From Dichomitus squalens LYAD-421 SS1 (lineage: Eukaryota > Basidiomycota > Agaricomycetes > Polyporales > Polyporaceae): a DNA stretch of 64,000 bases. The stretch is taken from positions 322,436 to 386,435 of the forward strand of contig NW_006766885.1 in the NCBI RefSeq assembly GCF_000275845.1, read 5' to 3'. The notes under the pieces were generated by a model. That model did not search any database. It saw only the letters and a program-made list of their open reading frames with translations, and was not told where the DNA came from. Position numbers and translations under genes: made by a program. Positions 33,324-44,640 of the stretch are shown piece by piece (the first letter of the stretch is position 1; every line of letters begins with the position of its first letter).

Positions 33324-34082
33324 TTGCATAGCATTTCATGCCCAATGTATATCTCGCTTGCGTCCGCTTGCAACCGTCATCGTGACAACTGCACGAGAAG
33401 TCGAGCCACCGGAATGTGATACGGGTCGAACGGTACGTCCTGGGGTGCAGGGTTGAACCATCGTCCTCTTTGATGTTTGTCTCCTTGTCCTCTACGGGTG
33501 AAAATATCCATCATCGTTCCCAACAAGGCCCCGTAGAATCCTTGGCTTGTTCTTTTGTTGTGGGTCGTGGAATGCCGCACCACTCCGGCCAAGTGATTCG
33601 TGCCCAACGACAGGTCAGCTGTCTCAGAGGCCCCTCCATGGACACTCTCAAGGCTCTATTATCGAGTGCTTTACTTTGAGTTGCTTTCCACGATACCTAA
33701 CTCTACCAAAAGCGCCGCAATACGAACGCCTGTGGGAACATGAGATATACAGTGAGTATCCAATTTCGAGGGCGATAAGATGATATAGACATATGACAAT
33801 ACAGTACGCGACGCACTCAATGGTCGCACTACCTTCCGGAGCTTCTAGCCTAGTGAATGAAATGCTGCGGGGATGACGAGGCAACAACTATCCGTACAGC
33901 CGACTACGTCTGACAGTTATAGTGAGTGAGTACAAAATCCAATAGCAGTGATAAAGTAGAGCAATAACCAAGATCGTCGTGATATAAGACACAAGATAGC
34001 TGCAGCTGGCGGAAAGTACTGGTGAGATTCTGAGAGCGGCCCAGAATCTCGTCTGCAGACGACGACGCTCGGATGGCCAGCA
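33324..34082. other. Convergent intergenic region, no gene seen
   Basis: These 759 nt lie between the stops of the NDUFB2-like and G-alpha genes. Nothing beyond 3' UTR-type sequence is recognised. Confidence 0.5.
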
Positions 34083-35990
34083 TCACAAGAGTGTTGTATG
34101 TTGGAGTGTATCAATGAGGATGACATCCCGGACTGGGGTCGAGATCAGACGCGTGCAGCCACATATGAATTAGCGGGACTTACCGCTCGTTAGCACGACC
34201 CCCATGAGATTCGTATCCTGGTCCAATTCTGTCAGCATGCTTCATGCCACTGGACAAGAATACTCACGATTGCACATGTTACGTGCACGTGTAGCTGTCG
34301 CTTCTTCGGCGAAGAGAATCGATGGGTGGCCATCATCTGCTCACGGAGATCTTGCGGAACGCATCAGCGTCCCGAATACATGATACGTGAGCCAGGCGGA
34401 CTCACACTCCGCGACGTATTCAGCTTTGTTCGGACGACCGCGATAGCTCGGTGCGAAGTCTTCAAATTTCAAGCCGGCCTTCAGCTTGGCAGCTAACAGA
34501 TCGGCCTTGTTTAGAAGTAGAATGAACGTGGCGTTCGCCAGAAGCTTGCTCTTGCAAACCGTACTCCACAGCTCCATCGAATCGGCCTTTCACGACATTT
34601 TCGTCAGTCAGCCCAGAGCAATGCACGACACGGGGCTTACCAGCCGATTCACGAACACGTCCTCCGCCAGCTGCTGATTGAACCCACTTATAGGGCACAG
34701 GAAGATCATCGCATTCACTACAACGGCACTCAGAAAGAGCGACCTCAGCGGGTATACAGAACTCACCGTCATCGAAGTATGAGGCCCAAGCCGCTGATCG
34801 GGGAGAGACCAATGAGCAGGTGGCATTACCGAATGACTGGATGAATGTTCACCTCGCTGGCTCCGTGCACCTCCGACGTCGTAAAAAACCCATTCCGTAC
34901 CCTTCTCTGCTGCTGCTAATCGGTTGAGGACAGGATTCTATGCGGCCATATGCGGTGAACGAACCTGTCTCCATCGCCATCCGGTACTCCTCAACACCAA
35001 GTGTACGCAAGCGAGCGCGGAGTATGTCGTCGGCCGTTGGTATGTACTTTATGTCCGACACCCGCGCCGCGTTGTTCAGGAAACTAGGCGATCGTCAGCC
35101 CAAGGAAGCGTCCGATTTCGCAGGAACAACCCACTATCGTCCATGGTCAGCACTGCCGTCTTCCAAGTTTCCTGGCTCCTGAGCCTTCCATAGCGCTACA
35201 ACATCGTCCTTGCATGCGTCCAGGATGCGGCGCGCATCGTCCACCTCGTCTGGTATTGTTGGCAAACGAGCGATAGATCCTCGCCGTTTCCGCATCAGCG
35301 CCTTCCAGCCGGAACCCCCACGAATGGACACCTCTGTCACACGATCTGGACGCCATGTGGACTTCTCGGCCGTTGGCGAGGTCGAAGAACTATTGCTAGC
35401 CTCCGCCGAGAGCGCACGAGTGAGAATGAGCTCCACTTGCTTCAGGGGCGACAGGCGCATCTGAAGCACGCGGTAGTCTTTATTGGGAATCTGCTTCCCC
35501 GGAGGACTGTCCGACGTAGACAGGAGTTCGAGAATGTGGTTGACATGGCGCACGAGGTTGAGGTGAATGACGGCGCGCCACGCCTCGGCTTCGGCGTAGA
35601 ACGTCGTCGGGCAGAAATACAGCTGGAAGTTCTTGACCATGGTAGATTTGCCGGACTCGGACTGGCCTGCGATATAATATGGAGTCAGACAGACCGACAA
35701 GTTGCTGCGCAACGCGTTGGTGAGCCACGGCATGTGACGACATACCGAGAAGCAAAATCTTCGTCTGGGGTCGACGTTTGCGGAGCTCCTGCCGCTCTTG
35801 CTCGAGCGCACGGTCAATCTCATCGCTGTCGAGCCGTCCGTGTCAGGCCTGGGGAGACGAGGTCAATTGACAGGTGAATGACCGCATACCTGATCCGCTT
35901 TGCCTCACGCTCCGCCTCTAATCGTGCCGCGCGCTCACCCTCGTTCTCGTCCTTGGGAGGGGCTGGTGGCCACGCCGCCTTGTCGGCCAT
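34083..35990 (-). CDS. Divergent heterotrimeric G-protein alpha subunit with Ala at the catalytic Gln (445 aa, 11 exons)
   Basis: GTP-binding signalling protein of the G-alpha family, of the divergent class expanded in basidiomycetes. Exons (minus): 35990-35890, 35825-35746, 35666-35135, 35083-34965, 34906-34853, 34793-34767, 34717-34641, 34586-34406, 34350-34268, 34217-34184, 34132-34083; 446 codons. P-loop is GQSESGKST (61-69; canonical GAGESGKST). Switch I is LRARLRT with R262 and T265. Switch II reads YDVGGARSQR, so A291 replaces the GTP-hydrolysing Gln. NKAD is at 356-359 and TCAID at 415-419. The helical region is long with a Ser/Arg insert. The N-terminus (MADKAAWPP) lacks the MGxxxS myristoylation motif and the C-terminus (QHTTLL) has no Cys. 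GTP hydrolysis is probably slow or differently catalysed; coupling to a receptor is uncertain. Confidence 0.9.
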
Positions 35991-38589
35991 TGGCCCTGAA
36001 GTCTGGGGTGAGGAGAGGAGGACAGATTACGCGAGGCAACACGCGAGGCAAGGGCTCATGTATCCGGATATGGCTGTTGCCCGGCCTGCCGTAGTTATGC
36101 ACAGAAGACGGGGAGCAGACACAGAAGAGGCTCAGCTTGGTTGAGGGCAAAAGGGGCAGCTGCGTCGACATATTGTGCGGAACATGCTGCATATTGTATC
36201 GATGTGTGGCGTCGTAGACCTGTTCCGCCAGGTACCAAAACCGGGATCATTACCTCGTCGCGCAGTTACCACTCCGATATTGATTGCCTTTCCAGGCCCA
36301 ACCCTGATGCGCCTTCGTACCCGAAGTGTGGTAACCCGATCGGGCGCTGTCTAGCTGCCGCTGTTTCCTCCATTTGATAGCGTCATGCATGTTTTGCGCC
36401 GGTTGCCGTGCCTGACATCGTCTCGTCTCGCGCGGCCCGCGGTTTTGAACGATGCAACAGGCTACGGCGATGCACTCTGAAGCTTTCTCTATGAGCCTCA
36501 TGTAGTGAGATTCCTCCTGCATCTCATGAGTGAACGTGAAGGCGACACACATTAAGAGCGGAGATGTGGGCTTCGAACACTTCTCCAAGTCGGAAATTTA
36601 TCAGAATTTCCGGGGCATAAGACGCCTCCTTATGTAACCTTTACTTGGCCAGTCGTCGCGACAGCGAGCCTCGTTGGGGTTTGGCTTGAATGGCTAAAAA
36701 AGAAGGGTAAGTAGGCAGATGATTGTGCTTGATCAGCACTCTCGGGATTGGTTCAATATACAATGTGACAGCTCTCAGGGATTTATTGTTGACTGGGACG
36801 CTCAAAAGGCCATATGGGATCCAGTCCAATTGCATCTTCGAATTGACTCCCGGCTTCGGCGGACCGTTTGCCTTTGGCTTAGTTCGGTCGGTGGCTGATA
36901 GACTTGTGGCACACCATCGTTCCACCCTGTCGGGACTCCGGATGCATAGCCAACCATTACATTAGAGTAATTGCGGGCCTGTTCCAGTCTGCTAACGATA
37001 TCGTCTGTCTGATTATCAAAACGCAAGTCATGTATCCAGGTTCGCTTACTGGAGCCGTTTGCATCGAAGTTGGAAAGCTAGACGCTCAGAGTTGAGGCTC
37101 TACATGGTCTCTCAATCGTCTCGACACCCGCGCTCGGGAGGAGATCAGTTTCCTCGTCGATCAGGATAGCAACGTTTCTTCGTCCTACATAATCGGCAAC
37201 ATGAAAGTATATTGTACCGAGCTAGCGAATGAACGCTCATGCCGGAAAACTCACATTGTTCGTGAACGAGGACGAGTATACGCACGAATACACTGCGACG
37301 GCAATTTTCAAACTCTGCCGCAGTAGCTGAGCCATGCGGCAGGAGGCCCTGAGTCTTCAACGTCGAAGAGGGACTCACCGCAACTTTGGCTACGTTGATG
37401 GGAGATGAGGGCCCAAAGAGCTGAGTAGTGGTAGCTATGTCGAGGTCGATAGTAGTGGTATGTGAGTGTTGTAGAGCAGAGAAGCAGAATGCAGAAAGCG
37501 GGATCTAGATTCGACAATATCCTGAAGTTAGGAGAGAAATTGCTACATTGCGGTCCTTGGTAGCGTCTCGACCCCCCCGCTGTGCGGGCCGTCGGAGGTG
37601 CACCACAACACGTCCGTGAGGCTAAGTGAGTATGTGATCACCCGGGTACATGCTGACAAGCAGCAGAACATCGGGTTTTCTGGTATGATTGCAGTGTAGC
37701 ACTACGGTATCTCGGCTCACCTACGCGTCGAAATATGTGTTCTGCGGATTTTTCCCGGAGGCCTGTCCTCGTGCTCCCTTTAGGTGTCGTCCGGAGGATC
37801 CAGACGTCTTCGGAGCGCTCCAAGTTATCATGCCACTTCGTAAGTACATCCCTGAAGAGTCTTTGTACACCTGCCAGCACGTGATGGAAGCTCGGGGCCC
37901 ACCTCCAGCTGCGCTGTTACCTCTGGGCGGAGGCATTCAGCGCCTCAGGAGTTTGTTTGTTGCTGATGTACGGGCCTTTGCAAGAAGCTCTCATGTTAGA
38001 AGAAGTTTGCGAGCGATGACCTCTTGTGATTGACAGGTGTCCTGAGCTGTGCGTCCGAGTTTCTGTAGATGATATGGGCGGACAGAAGGTTCCAAGTGGA
38101 GTGCAGAGCGCCTGCCTCACCAAGTGTTGACATAGTGCTGACTGCGCCTGTTGACGTTTCCAGTGGATGATTTTGGGCGCTATCTCAGAATGAGGCTAAT
38201 GATCCTTGTCGGGAGGTGTCGCTCAGGCTCTTATTTCAGATGCGAAGAAACGGATGCGAACAGCTCAGAGCGCCCATGGGTTGAGTAGTGCCTCCCTGAT
38301 TTGGAAAGGCGCTCGGGTAGTCCCGGGCGTTGGGCCAGCAAGCAGGCATCGACCTCTAGCTACCGCCTCATACCACAGGCCGTCAAGACTATCCCGGTGA
38401 GTAAATGCTGCCTTTGTATCGTTTGCAAGGGCCCCCGGGGAGATACTGCAGGGTGCTGTGGTGGTGAATCGGACGGATGGAGATGTATCTGGGGCTGGAT
38501 GCCGTCGCGCGAGCTCGGATGAACCTCTGTGAGTGCACTTTTGACTGACCTCTTCCGGCCGTTTTCAGGTCACTTCGCTTTCGCCCAGC
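35991..38589. other. 2.6-kb region without a confident gene
   Basis: The region runs from the G-alpha start to RPS18. The first part should be the G-alpha promoter and the last few hundred bases the RPS18 promoter. In between, short frames on both strands overlap without a coherent splice pattern. A coding-like segment on the minus strand (36.8-37.5 kb) is listed separately. Confidence 0.4.
36800..37530 (-). pseudogene. Unrecognised coding-like segment, possibly a broken gene
   Basis: Read on the minus strand, several stretches look protein-coding: TIDLDIATTTQLFGPSSP, then TLKTQGLLPHGSATAAEFE; in another frame AVAVYSCVYSSSFTNN; then after a GT..AG candidate, LGTIYFHVADYVGRRNVAIL; and further down DDIVSRLEQARNYSNVMVGY. 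They do not join into one open model without a frame change near 37.3 kb. No family is recognised. It could be a decayed gene, or a real gene with an intron I have misplaced. Confidence 0.2.
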
Positions 38590-39226
38590 ATGTCTCTCGT
38601 TGTGCCCGAGGCCCACCAACAATTCCAGGTCGGTCTGCGTCAGTGCGTCCATGCGGCTGGGTGGTATATTGATCACCGTGAATGTAGCACATCCTGCGTC
38701 TTCTCAACACTAACGTTGATGGCAAGCGCAAGATCATGTACGCCTTGACTGAGATTAAGGGTGTCGGTCGCCGCTACGCCAATCTTGTCTGCAAAAAGGC
38801 CGACGTCGACCTGAACAAGCGGTATGCTATTGTACGTTGTTGTTGGGTTCCGTTCTGCTGATCCTTCGGCAGCGCTGGTGAACTCAACTCGGATGAGCTC
38901 GAGCGTATTGTCACCATCATCCAAAACCCCACCCAGTTCAAGATCCCGACATGGTTCTTGAACAGGCAGCGGGACATCGTCGACGGCAAGAACTCTCAGA
39001 TCTTGTCCAACGGTGTTGACTCTAAGCTCCGTGACGACCTGGAGAGGCTGAAGAAGATTCGTGCTCACCGTGGTCTCCGTCACTTCTGGGGTCTCCGTGT
39101 CAGGGGTCAGCACACCAAGACGACTGGTACGTGCATCTTTGGGCCAGTGCTATCAGTGCACAGGGACTTATGTTGTATGCAGGTCGTCGGGGAAAGACCG
39201 TTGGTGTGTCGAAGAAGCGTGGCTAA
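38590..39226 (+). CDS. RPS18: 40S ribosomal protein S18 (uS13), 156 aa, 4 exons
   Basis: Cytosolic small-subunit ribosomal protein at the 40S head, contacting the 60S subunit. Exons: 38590-38628, 38688-38821, 38873-39126, 39183-39226; 157 codons, exactly the eukaryotic length. Recognised by [27 protein letters not shown], and the C-terminal [20 protein letters not shown] with a basic tail ([11 protein letters not shown]). Introns could be checked for a snoRNA; I saw no C/D or H/ACA pattern by eye. Confidence 0.97.
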
Positions 39227-39578
39227 ACGTTTCTCGGTCTGTTGCTTTCGGATTTGCTTATCGACGGTGGTATTATGTTTGTTATGTGATGTATCTCTCC
39301 CATGCAGTAATGCCAACCACCATGACATGCCGTCCTCTTTGTATCATTTGAGATTCGTCTCATCTCGTTTTGTCTAATGTATATCTGCTGGCAAACGCGA
39401 AGTGTAGTACCTGGTACTCGCTCCGTGAGTTCTCACACTAGTGACCAAAAACGGACTCGGGGAGCTAGAACATTCTGGGGAGCCCGCGCGCTTGTGGCTG
39501 GTTTAAATCCGAACTCGAACGTGCTCGCACACTCGGTAGTGCTCTTCAACTCTTGACTGCTTAATTCACTTGCCACAG
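39227..39578. other. Intergenic region between RPS18 and the next gene
   Basis: These 352 nt hold the RPS18 3' UTR and the promoter of the following gene. No element is recognised. Confidence 0.4.
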
Positions 39579-40629
39579 ATGATGACCTCGGCAGCTTGGA
39601 CGGATCCTCACCAACTACATCCCTGGTTTCGCATGCCTTCACAAAAGCGCAAAGATTTCAGTGACGACGAAGACACGCCGAGCGCGTACTACGAGCCCCG
39701 TCGCTCGCTGTCTCCAACCCCAAGTCCCAAACGCCGCAGGTGCGACGTTCTCGAAAGCGGTATGTCGCAGCTGACGTTGGGCGGACTCCCATTTTATGGG
39801 GCACCACCAACATCATACACCACGCTTTCTGGCGGTCCGGCAAGGACAGTCGTCGGTGCCAGCGCGAGCCCCAGCTATCTTGCGCCCGCTGTTCAGCACC
39901 CTGAAACACCCACCGTCGTGTCGACAATATCACATCCGTGGTCCGATGCGCCGCAGGACCCGTATGTCACGCCTATACTCGCAAACATCACCACATCGGT
40001 CGTCCTTCCTGGGTCGGTGGAGGAGCCTACATCGCCGGAGGCCAGCACGGGCGAAGCGGAGGTCGCGGACGTGTCTATGAAGGGCCCCTCGTGGTACGAG
40101 ATTGAGAAAGACCGTACGTCCTATCCCTTTGCTGCACCCCGTTCACGTCCCCCCTCCGTCCACGGCCCGCTCCACCCGGAGGCCGCTCTTCCGCCGCCCG
40201 CCCCGCCCGACCGTAGTTGACGCGCCTCCCGACGATACAGGCATAGTCATCACCGATCTCGAGGACTCCGACGCGGAGGACGAGGACCGCACTGCCACGG
40301 ACTCGGGACCCGACGCGCCGGCGTTCAAGATCTCGTCCGCGCTCCTGGACCGCCTACCGAAACCACACGCCCTCGGGGCCCTCGGGCCGGAGCCGAGCCC
40401 CGCGACGGCGCTCGTGCTATACCGCCCGCTCATCGTACCGGCGGAGCATGAGGAGGGCCCGAGCGACGAGGAGGAAGGGAAGGAGGAGAGAGATCTGGGG
40501 AGTGTAAGTGTGGAGGAGTTGCAGCCAATGGTGGAGGAGGTGCCGATGGAGGACACGCGCCCGTGCACGCCAATGGTAGAGTCGGTAGACGAGCCCGTAG
40601 ACGAACCAATGGACATCGAGATGCTTTGA
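39579..40629 (+). CDS. Unrecognised disordered protein (315 aa, 2 exons)
   Basis: Exons: 39579-40113 and 40217-40629, joined by a 103-nt C-rich intron; 316 codons. I do not recognise the family. The N-terminus has a basic/Ser-Pro motif (SLSPTPSPKRRRCD), a likely nuclear-localisation signal with proline-directed phosphorylation sites. The middle is Ser/Thr/Pro-rich. The junction region WYEIEKDL plus DAPPDDTGIVITDLEDSDAE is conserved-looking, and the C-terminus is acidic (VEELQPMVEEVPMED). The start could also be the second ATG at 39582 or that at 39633. It is convergent with HAP2. Confidence 0.65.
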
Positions 40630-41128
40630 CCAATCGTCGAGCCGGCTACCTGGTCTGGAACGCTATCTGCTTTCGTTGCTGTTTCGTACGTATTATTGTA
40701 GACACTCGATCGAGATCGGACGATACTATTGGCCAAACGTAAAACGTAAACAAGAGAATCTGCTCAAGTTAGATGTGGTTTTATGTAGATATACTCCCAA
40801 CAATTGAGAGACCAGACACGACTAGGTAGAACTCACGATGGATCTTGCCATCTCCGACTACTGACTCTAGCTTTATTTTGTTACACGGGGCACGCGGCGT
40901 AGCTACTACCCTTATTCTATTTATCGACGGACGGATGAAACGAGGGAGAGAAGCAAGGAAGCAATAGCAACATTAACGAAATAAATCAATCGAGACCATA
41001 ACTGGGACGAGACGACGTAGAGAGCACGCACGACGAGATACAGCAGACACCGATTCAAAGCCCCATGGGCGTTCGTACTGGAGGAAAGTTGCAGATACCA
41101 ATGTTTGCATTGGGAGGAATGCCTCAAC
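40630..41128. other. Convergent intergenic region, no gene seen
   Basis: These 499 AT-richer nt lie between two convergent stops and hold 3' UTR sequence. No feature is recognised. Confidence 0.5.
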
Positions 41129-42896
41129 CTACTTCGAGTTCGACGCGTTCATCGGCCCTCCAAACCGCATCACCTCGCTCCCCCGCCTCTGGATGTCGCC
41201 TTTGATCCCCTCCGCAGAGATGTTGAGCACGGTATGCTCGCTTCCGGCATTGTACAGCCGCTCCGACCGGTTGATCAACGTCGCATGGTGTCGAGCGTGG
41301 GCGTGCGGGTGCGGGACATGGTGCATCTGCATTGCGGCGTGGTAGGGCGCGCGGAGAGCCATCGGCGCCTGCGAAGCGCCAGAGGGCCCCGGTTGGGGTT
41401 GCCCGCCCGCTGTCTGGCCCGGCTGGCCCGTGTGCATGTGGTGGGCAGCCTGGCCTGGCTGGCCCACATGGGGGTGGGCGGCATGACCAGGCTGGCCGGC
41501 GTGTGAGTGAGTGTGCGCTCCAGGCATAGGGCGTGTCACCCCCGTGCTCATCGGGCGACCGTGGTCGTGGGTGCCTGTGCCGGGTAGGGGGCGTGAGTAT
41601 GCGTCTGGCGGCACGTGGTCGAGCGGGTTTAGAGCGTCGGGGGTGGGGTTGGGGGACATGGGCGCAGGTGTGGCTGGGTGCGACATGGGGTGTGGAAAAC
41701 CAAGGTTCATCAAGCTCACGGGCGTGGCACTGTGTCCGCCAAGCTGGAGATTGAAAGGCGAATGAGAAGGGGGAGGGGGGGACTGCATCGGAGGAGGCGC
41801 TTGAAGATTGGGAGAGGGCTGGGGTTTTGATTGCGGGGTAGCTTGGGGCTGCGGCACCATGACAGACTGCTGCTGAGGCTGGAGCTGGGGCTGGAACGTC
41901 ATGTCGGGGGCGGCAGGCTGAGGGCGGGGCTGCAGCAATGGCTGGCCAGACGCGACGGCGTGAGGAGAGCGGATCTCACGTTGCTTATCGGCCTGTTGAA
42001 TCTGAGGCTGGGCCTGCACTTGGGGAGGTGCGGACAGGCCTTTGGAGGACTCGGCGGGACTGTCGATGGTCATATCGACATCCTTGCTGGTCTCGCCCAT
42101 TGCATCATCGTCGTCCTCGCCATCCCCGTCGACCGAAGCCGAGCCTGAGGGCCCAGCCGCTTCAGCCTCCTGCTGCGCCTTTTGAGCAGCGATCTCCTCT
42201 GCAGTGAGAAACCGACCACCTGGCCCGCGAGGGCGTCGCATAGCGTGCTTATGGCGGGACTCGTGGAGATAGGGCTGAAATAGGGGTGTGAGGAGTGCAG
42301 ACAATGTAGCGAAGAAAATTGCGACCCACCTTTCTTTGCTTTGAGAGCCTGTGTAGCTCCTCCAAACGGGCTCTGGCTACACGCCGCTTGAGAATGCGAT
42401 AGTATTGCTTGGCATTCACGTAGAGAGGTTCCTCGTCCATCGGAGTGTCATCCTGGATCTGATCTACCGGATGCTCTTGCTCTCGCGGCTGTTGGGGAGC
42501 CTGGGGGTCCTGTTGAGGGGCCGGTTGGGGTAGATGATGTTGGAGGAACAGATGCGGGGAATGAGGAATCGGCGTGGAAGCCGGAGACGGGCCCGGTGAG
42601 GGGTGACGGGAGGCATGGGGGTGCTGATGCGGGTGCTGGTGAGGGTGTTGGTGCGGGTGAGGCTGCTGGTGCTGATGCTGGTGAGGGTGCGCATGGGGGT
42701 GCTGGAACTGATGCTGGTGCTGTTGTTGGGGGTGCTGTTGGTGGGCTTGTGGGTGGTGTTGCTGGTTGTAGAGATTGTATAGGGGGTTGTTCTCTGTGCG
42801 TGGACGAGACTGTTAGCGCAGCGGAGGACAGGAGCTAGACGACGTACGGTAGTCGTGATAAGGGTTAGGACTGAAGAGATGATTGACGGGGTCCAT
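41129..42896 (-). CDS. HAP2: CCAAT-binding factor subunit HAP2 / NF-YA (552 aa, 3 exons)
   Basis: Sequence-specific subunit of the nuclear HAP2/3/5 (NF-Y) complex that binds CCAAT boxes. Exons (minus): 42896-42848, 42793-42330, 42274-41129; 553 codons. The core is complete across intron 2: the subunit-association helix EEPLYVNAKQYYRILKRRVA with RARLEELHRLSKQRK, then the DNA-binding segment PYLHESRHKHAMRRPRGPGG and RFLTAEEI. A His/Gln-rich tract precedes the core and a long Gln/Pro-rich, then GQPG-repeat tail follows, both typical activation-type sequence. Two CCAAT boxes in its own promoter suggest self-regulation. Divergent from THO1 by 173 nt. Confidence 0.95.
41395..41520 (-). repeat. GQPG-type short tandem repeat in HAP2
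   Basis: In-frame imperfect repeats of HxGQPGxAAHPH type in the HAP2 tail. It is low-complexity coding sequence, likely length-variable. Confidence 0.6.
42600..42778 (-). repeat. CAC/CAG-rich His/Gln repeat tract in HAP2
   Basis: Imperfect hexamer repeats (plus strand GGTGCTGATG-like) coding for alternating HPHQ and QHQ runs before the conserved core of HAP2. It explains the strongly skewed base composition here. Confidence 0.75.
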
Positions 42897-43069
42897 GATT
42901 ACTGGAATGAGTATGTGATTGGCCGAGCTCAGGTGCAACGGCCTGACCAACCAGCTGCAACCAACGCTTCGCCCAGTAAGATGTCGCAGCCCTCCCCCGT
43001 CCCGATTGGTCACAGCCCAGGCCCCATTTCCTTTTCCGGACTGCCCTCACTTCCCCACCTGCCACCACC
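42897..43069. promoter_or_regulatory. Divergent HAP2/THO1 promoter with two CCAAT boxes
   Basis: ATTGG occurs at 42918-42922 and 43005-43009. On the HAP2 coding strand these read GCCAATCA and ACCAATCG, close to the HAP/NF-Y consensus. They lie 22 and 109 nt before the HAP2 start; the nearer may be in the 5' UTR. Auto-regulation by the HAP complex is inferred. Confidence 0.45.
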
Positions 43070-44075
43070 ATGGAGTCCAAGCTGTACGTCCCTCCCCGTC
43101 TGCCTGTGCCCCCCTGCTCACTCCGTGCTCAGCAAGGCACTCAAGGTCGTCGACCTCAAGGACATCCTCGCGAAAGCGAACGTCGCAGTGACCGGCAAGG
43201 CGAACAAACCAGACCTCATCGCCAAAATCCTCGGCTCGCCTGAAGCCATCGAGGTATACAACAACAACTACGGGCCTGCCCCTGCCCAGTCGGCGCGGGA
43301 CGCGTCTGCAACGACTACGAACGCACCGGAGAAGTCAGAAGCAGTACGTCGTCCCACATTCGTCCTCTTCGCCTGCTCATTGTACGCGTCGCGTCGCGTC
43401 TCCGCCACAGCCACCGAAGGCGTATGTACGCTTTTCTTTCTCGGCGCCCTCTCAACTTGACCCTATTGCGCAGTGCTGCTCCTGTATCGTCTTCAAAGAC
43501 GGCCCAAGTCGCTGCTCCGGCCCCCTCCTCAAAAGCAGTGTCTCAAGCTGCACCGAAAGCGGTATGTACCATCTCGTCGTCCTCCTTGAATGCCGTAATG
43601 ACTTGCCACGTGCAGAGTGAGGCCACTCCTGCAACTTCGCCATCACCCTCCGCTACTGCAACGACGAGCGAGGATCCTGAAGCAGAGAGGCGTAAAGCAC
43701 GTGCGGCACGTTTCGGCATTCCCGTAGTGGAAGCCAAGCCCGCGCCGGTACAGAAGAATGGAAGGGATACAGCGAATGGCAAGGTGGCGAAGAGTGCGAT
43801 CGTTGACGTGCGTTGGACTCACTGCCTATATTTCCCGGCACGTTGGGCTCAGTCGTGTTTGCTACGTATAGGACCCCGAGAAGCTCGCCGCCCGTGCCGC
43901 AAGGTTTGGTGTCCAAGGCAGGAAGCGCGCCGCTCCACCGCCGGAGCCCGTTGACGAGGAGGAGCTCGCCCGACGCAAGAAACGGGCGGAGCGGTTCGGC
44001 ATACCACTGACGGTGCGTAAACGCTTCCGATACTGCGCATACATCCCATGAACTCTTAGCTCGTAGGCTGCTTGA
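43070..44075 (+). CDS. THO1: THO1/SARNP-like SAP-domain mRNP protein (221 aa, 7 exons)
   Basis: Nuclear RNA/DNA-binding protein linked to TREX-dependent mRNA export. Exons: 43070-43083, 43133-43343, 43411-43421 (11 nt), 43474-43561, 43616-43807, 43872-44012, 44067-44075; 222 codons. An N-terminal SAP domain (LKALKVVDLKDILAKAN, TGKANKPDLIAKIL) is followed by an Ala/Ser/Pro linker and three copies of the Tho1/MOS11 C-terminal motif: RRKARAARFGIP, KLAARAARFG and RRKKRAERFGIP. This SAP plus repeated RxxRFG layout is that of Tho1 and human SARNP/CIP29. A 14-nt first exon and 9-nt last exon make automated annotation prone to error here. Confidence 0.85.
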
Positions 44076-44640
44076 GGTTTATGTCTCTCAAGACTGCTCT
44101 TTGGTGTATCTACGCCCTGGCATCTCTGTCTACGCTATCATTCACCGTTGTCTTGTAATGTACCACCTATTGATTGTCTCCAGGAGTGTAGTAGTCGACT
44201 GTTCCTCGCATATGATTACAATTGCTTCTCACTGGACTACGCATGGCTGCTATTCAGGTATGTAGCGTGTACAAGTCTCCGTACGCCGTTGATCACCACT
44301 CCACAGTCCATGACTAGAAGCCCTAATATACGAATCTCAATCATCTGATGGTGAATCGCCGTTTCACTGTGTGTTTCGAACAGTCTTTCCGCATCGTGTT
44401 GGCAAGGCGACAACGAGGGGCGCAGTAACTTTTCCTGTGCGCTTCAAACGAGCTTAGAGCACGACGTTCGGCAGCAGTGGTGCACACCGTAGTATGCCGT
44501 GTCCAATGGAGAATGGAGTACCGCGCAAGGTATGTTGTTTTCTCCTGTACATACAGTATCAATGTGCCTTCCCTGGTACATTTGTTCAGTTTCGTTGACG
44601 TCACACTCAGTCGGGATAAGAGACGCCCTGTGGCTTGGGC
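44076..44640. other. Intergenic region downstream of THO1
   Basis: These 565 nt precede the GMC relic. No start codon, FAD-binding GxGxxG motif or other N-terminal GMC sequence was found here, so the relic appears truncated at its 5' end. Confidence 0.45.
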
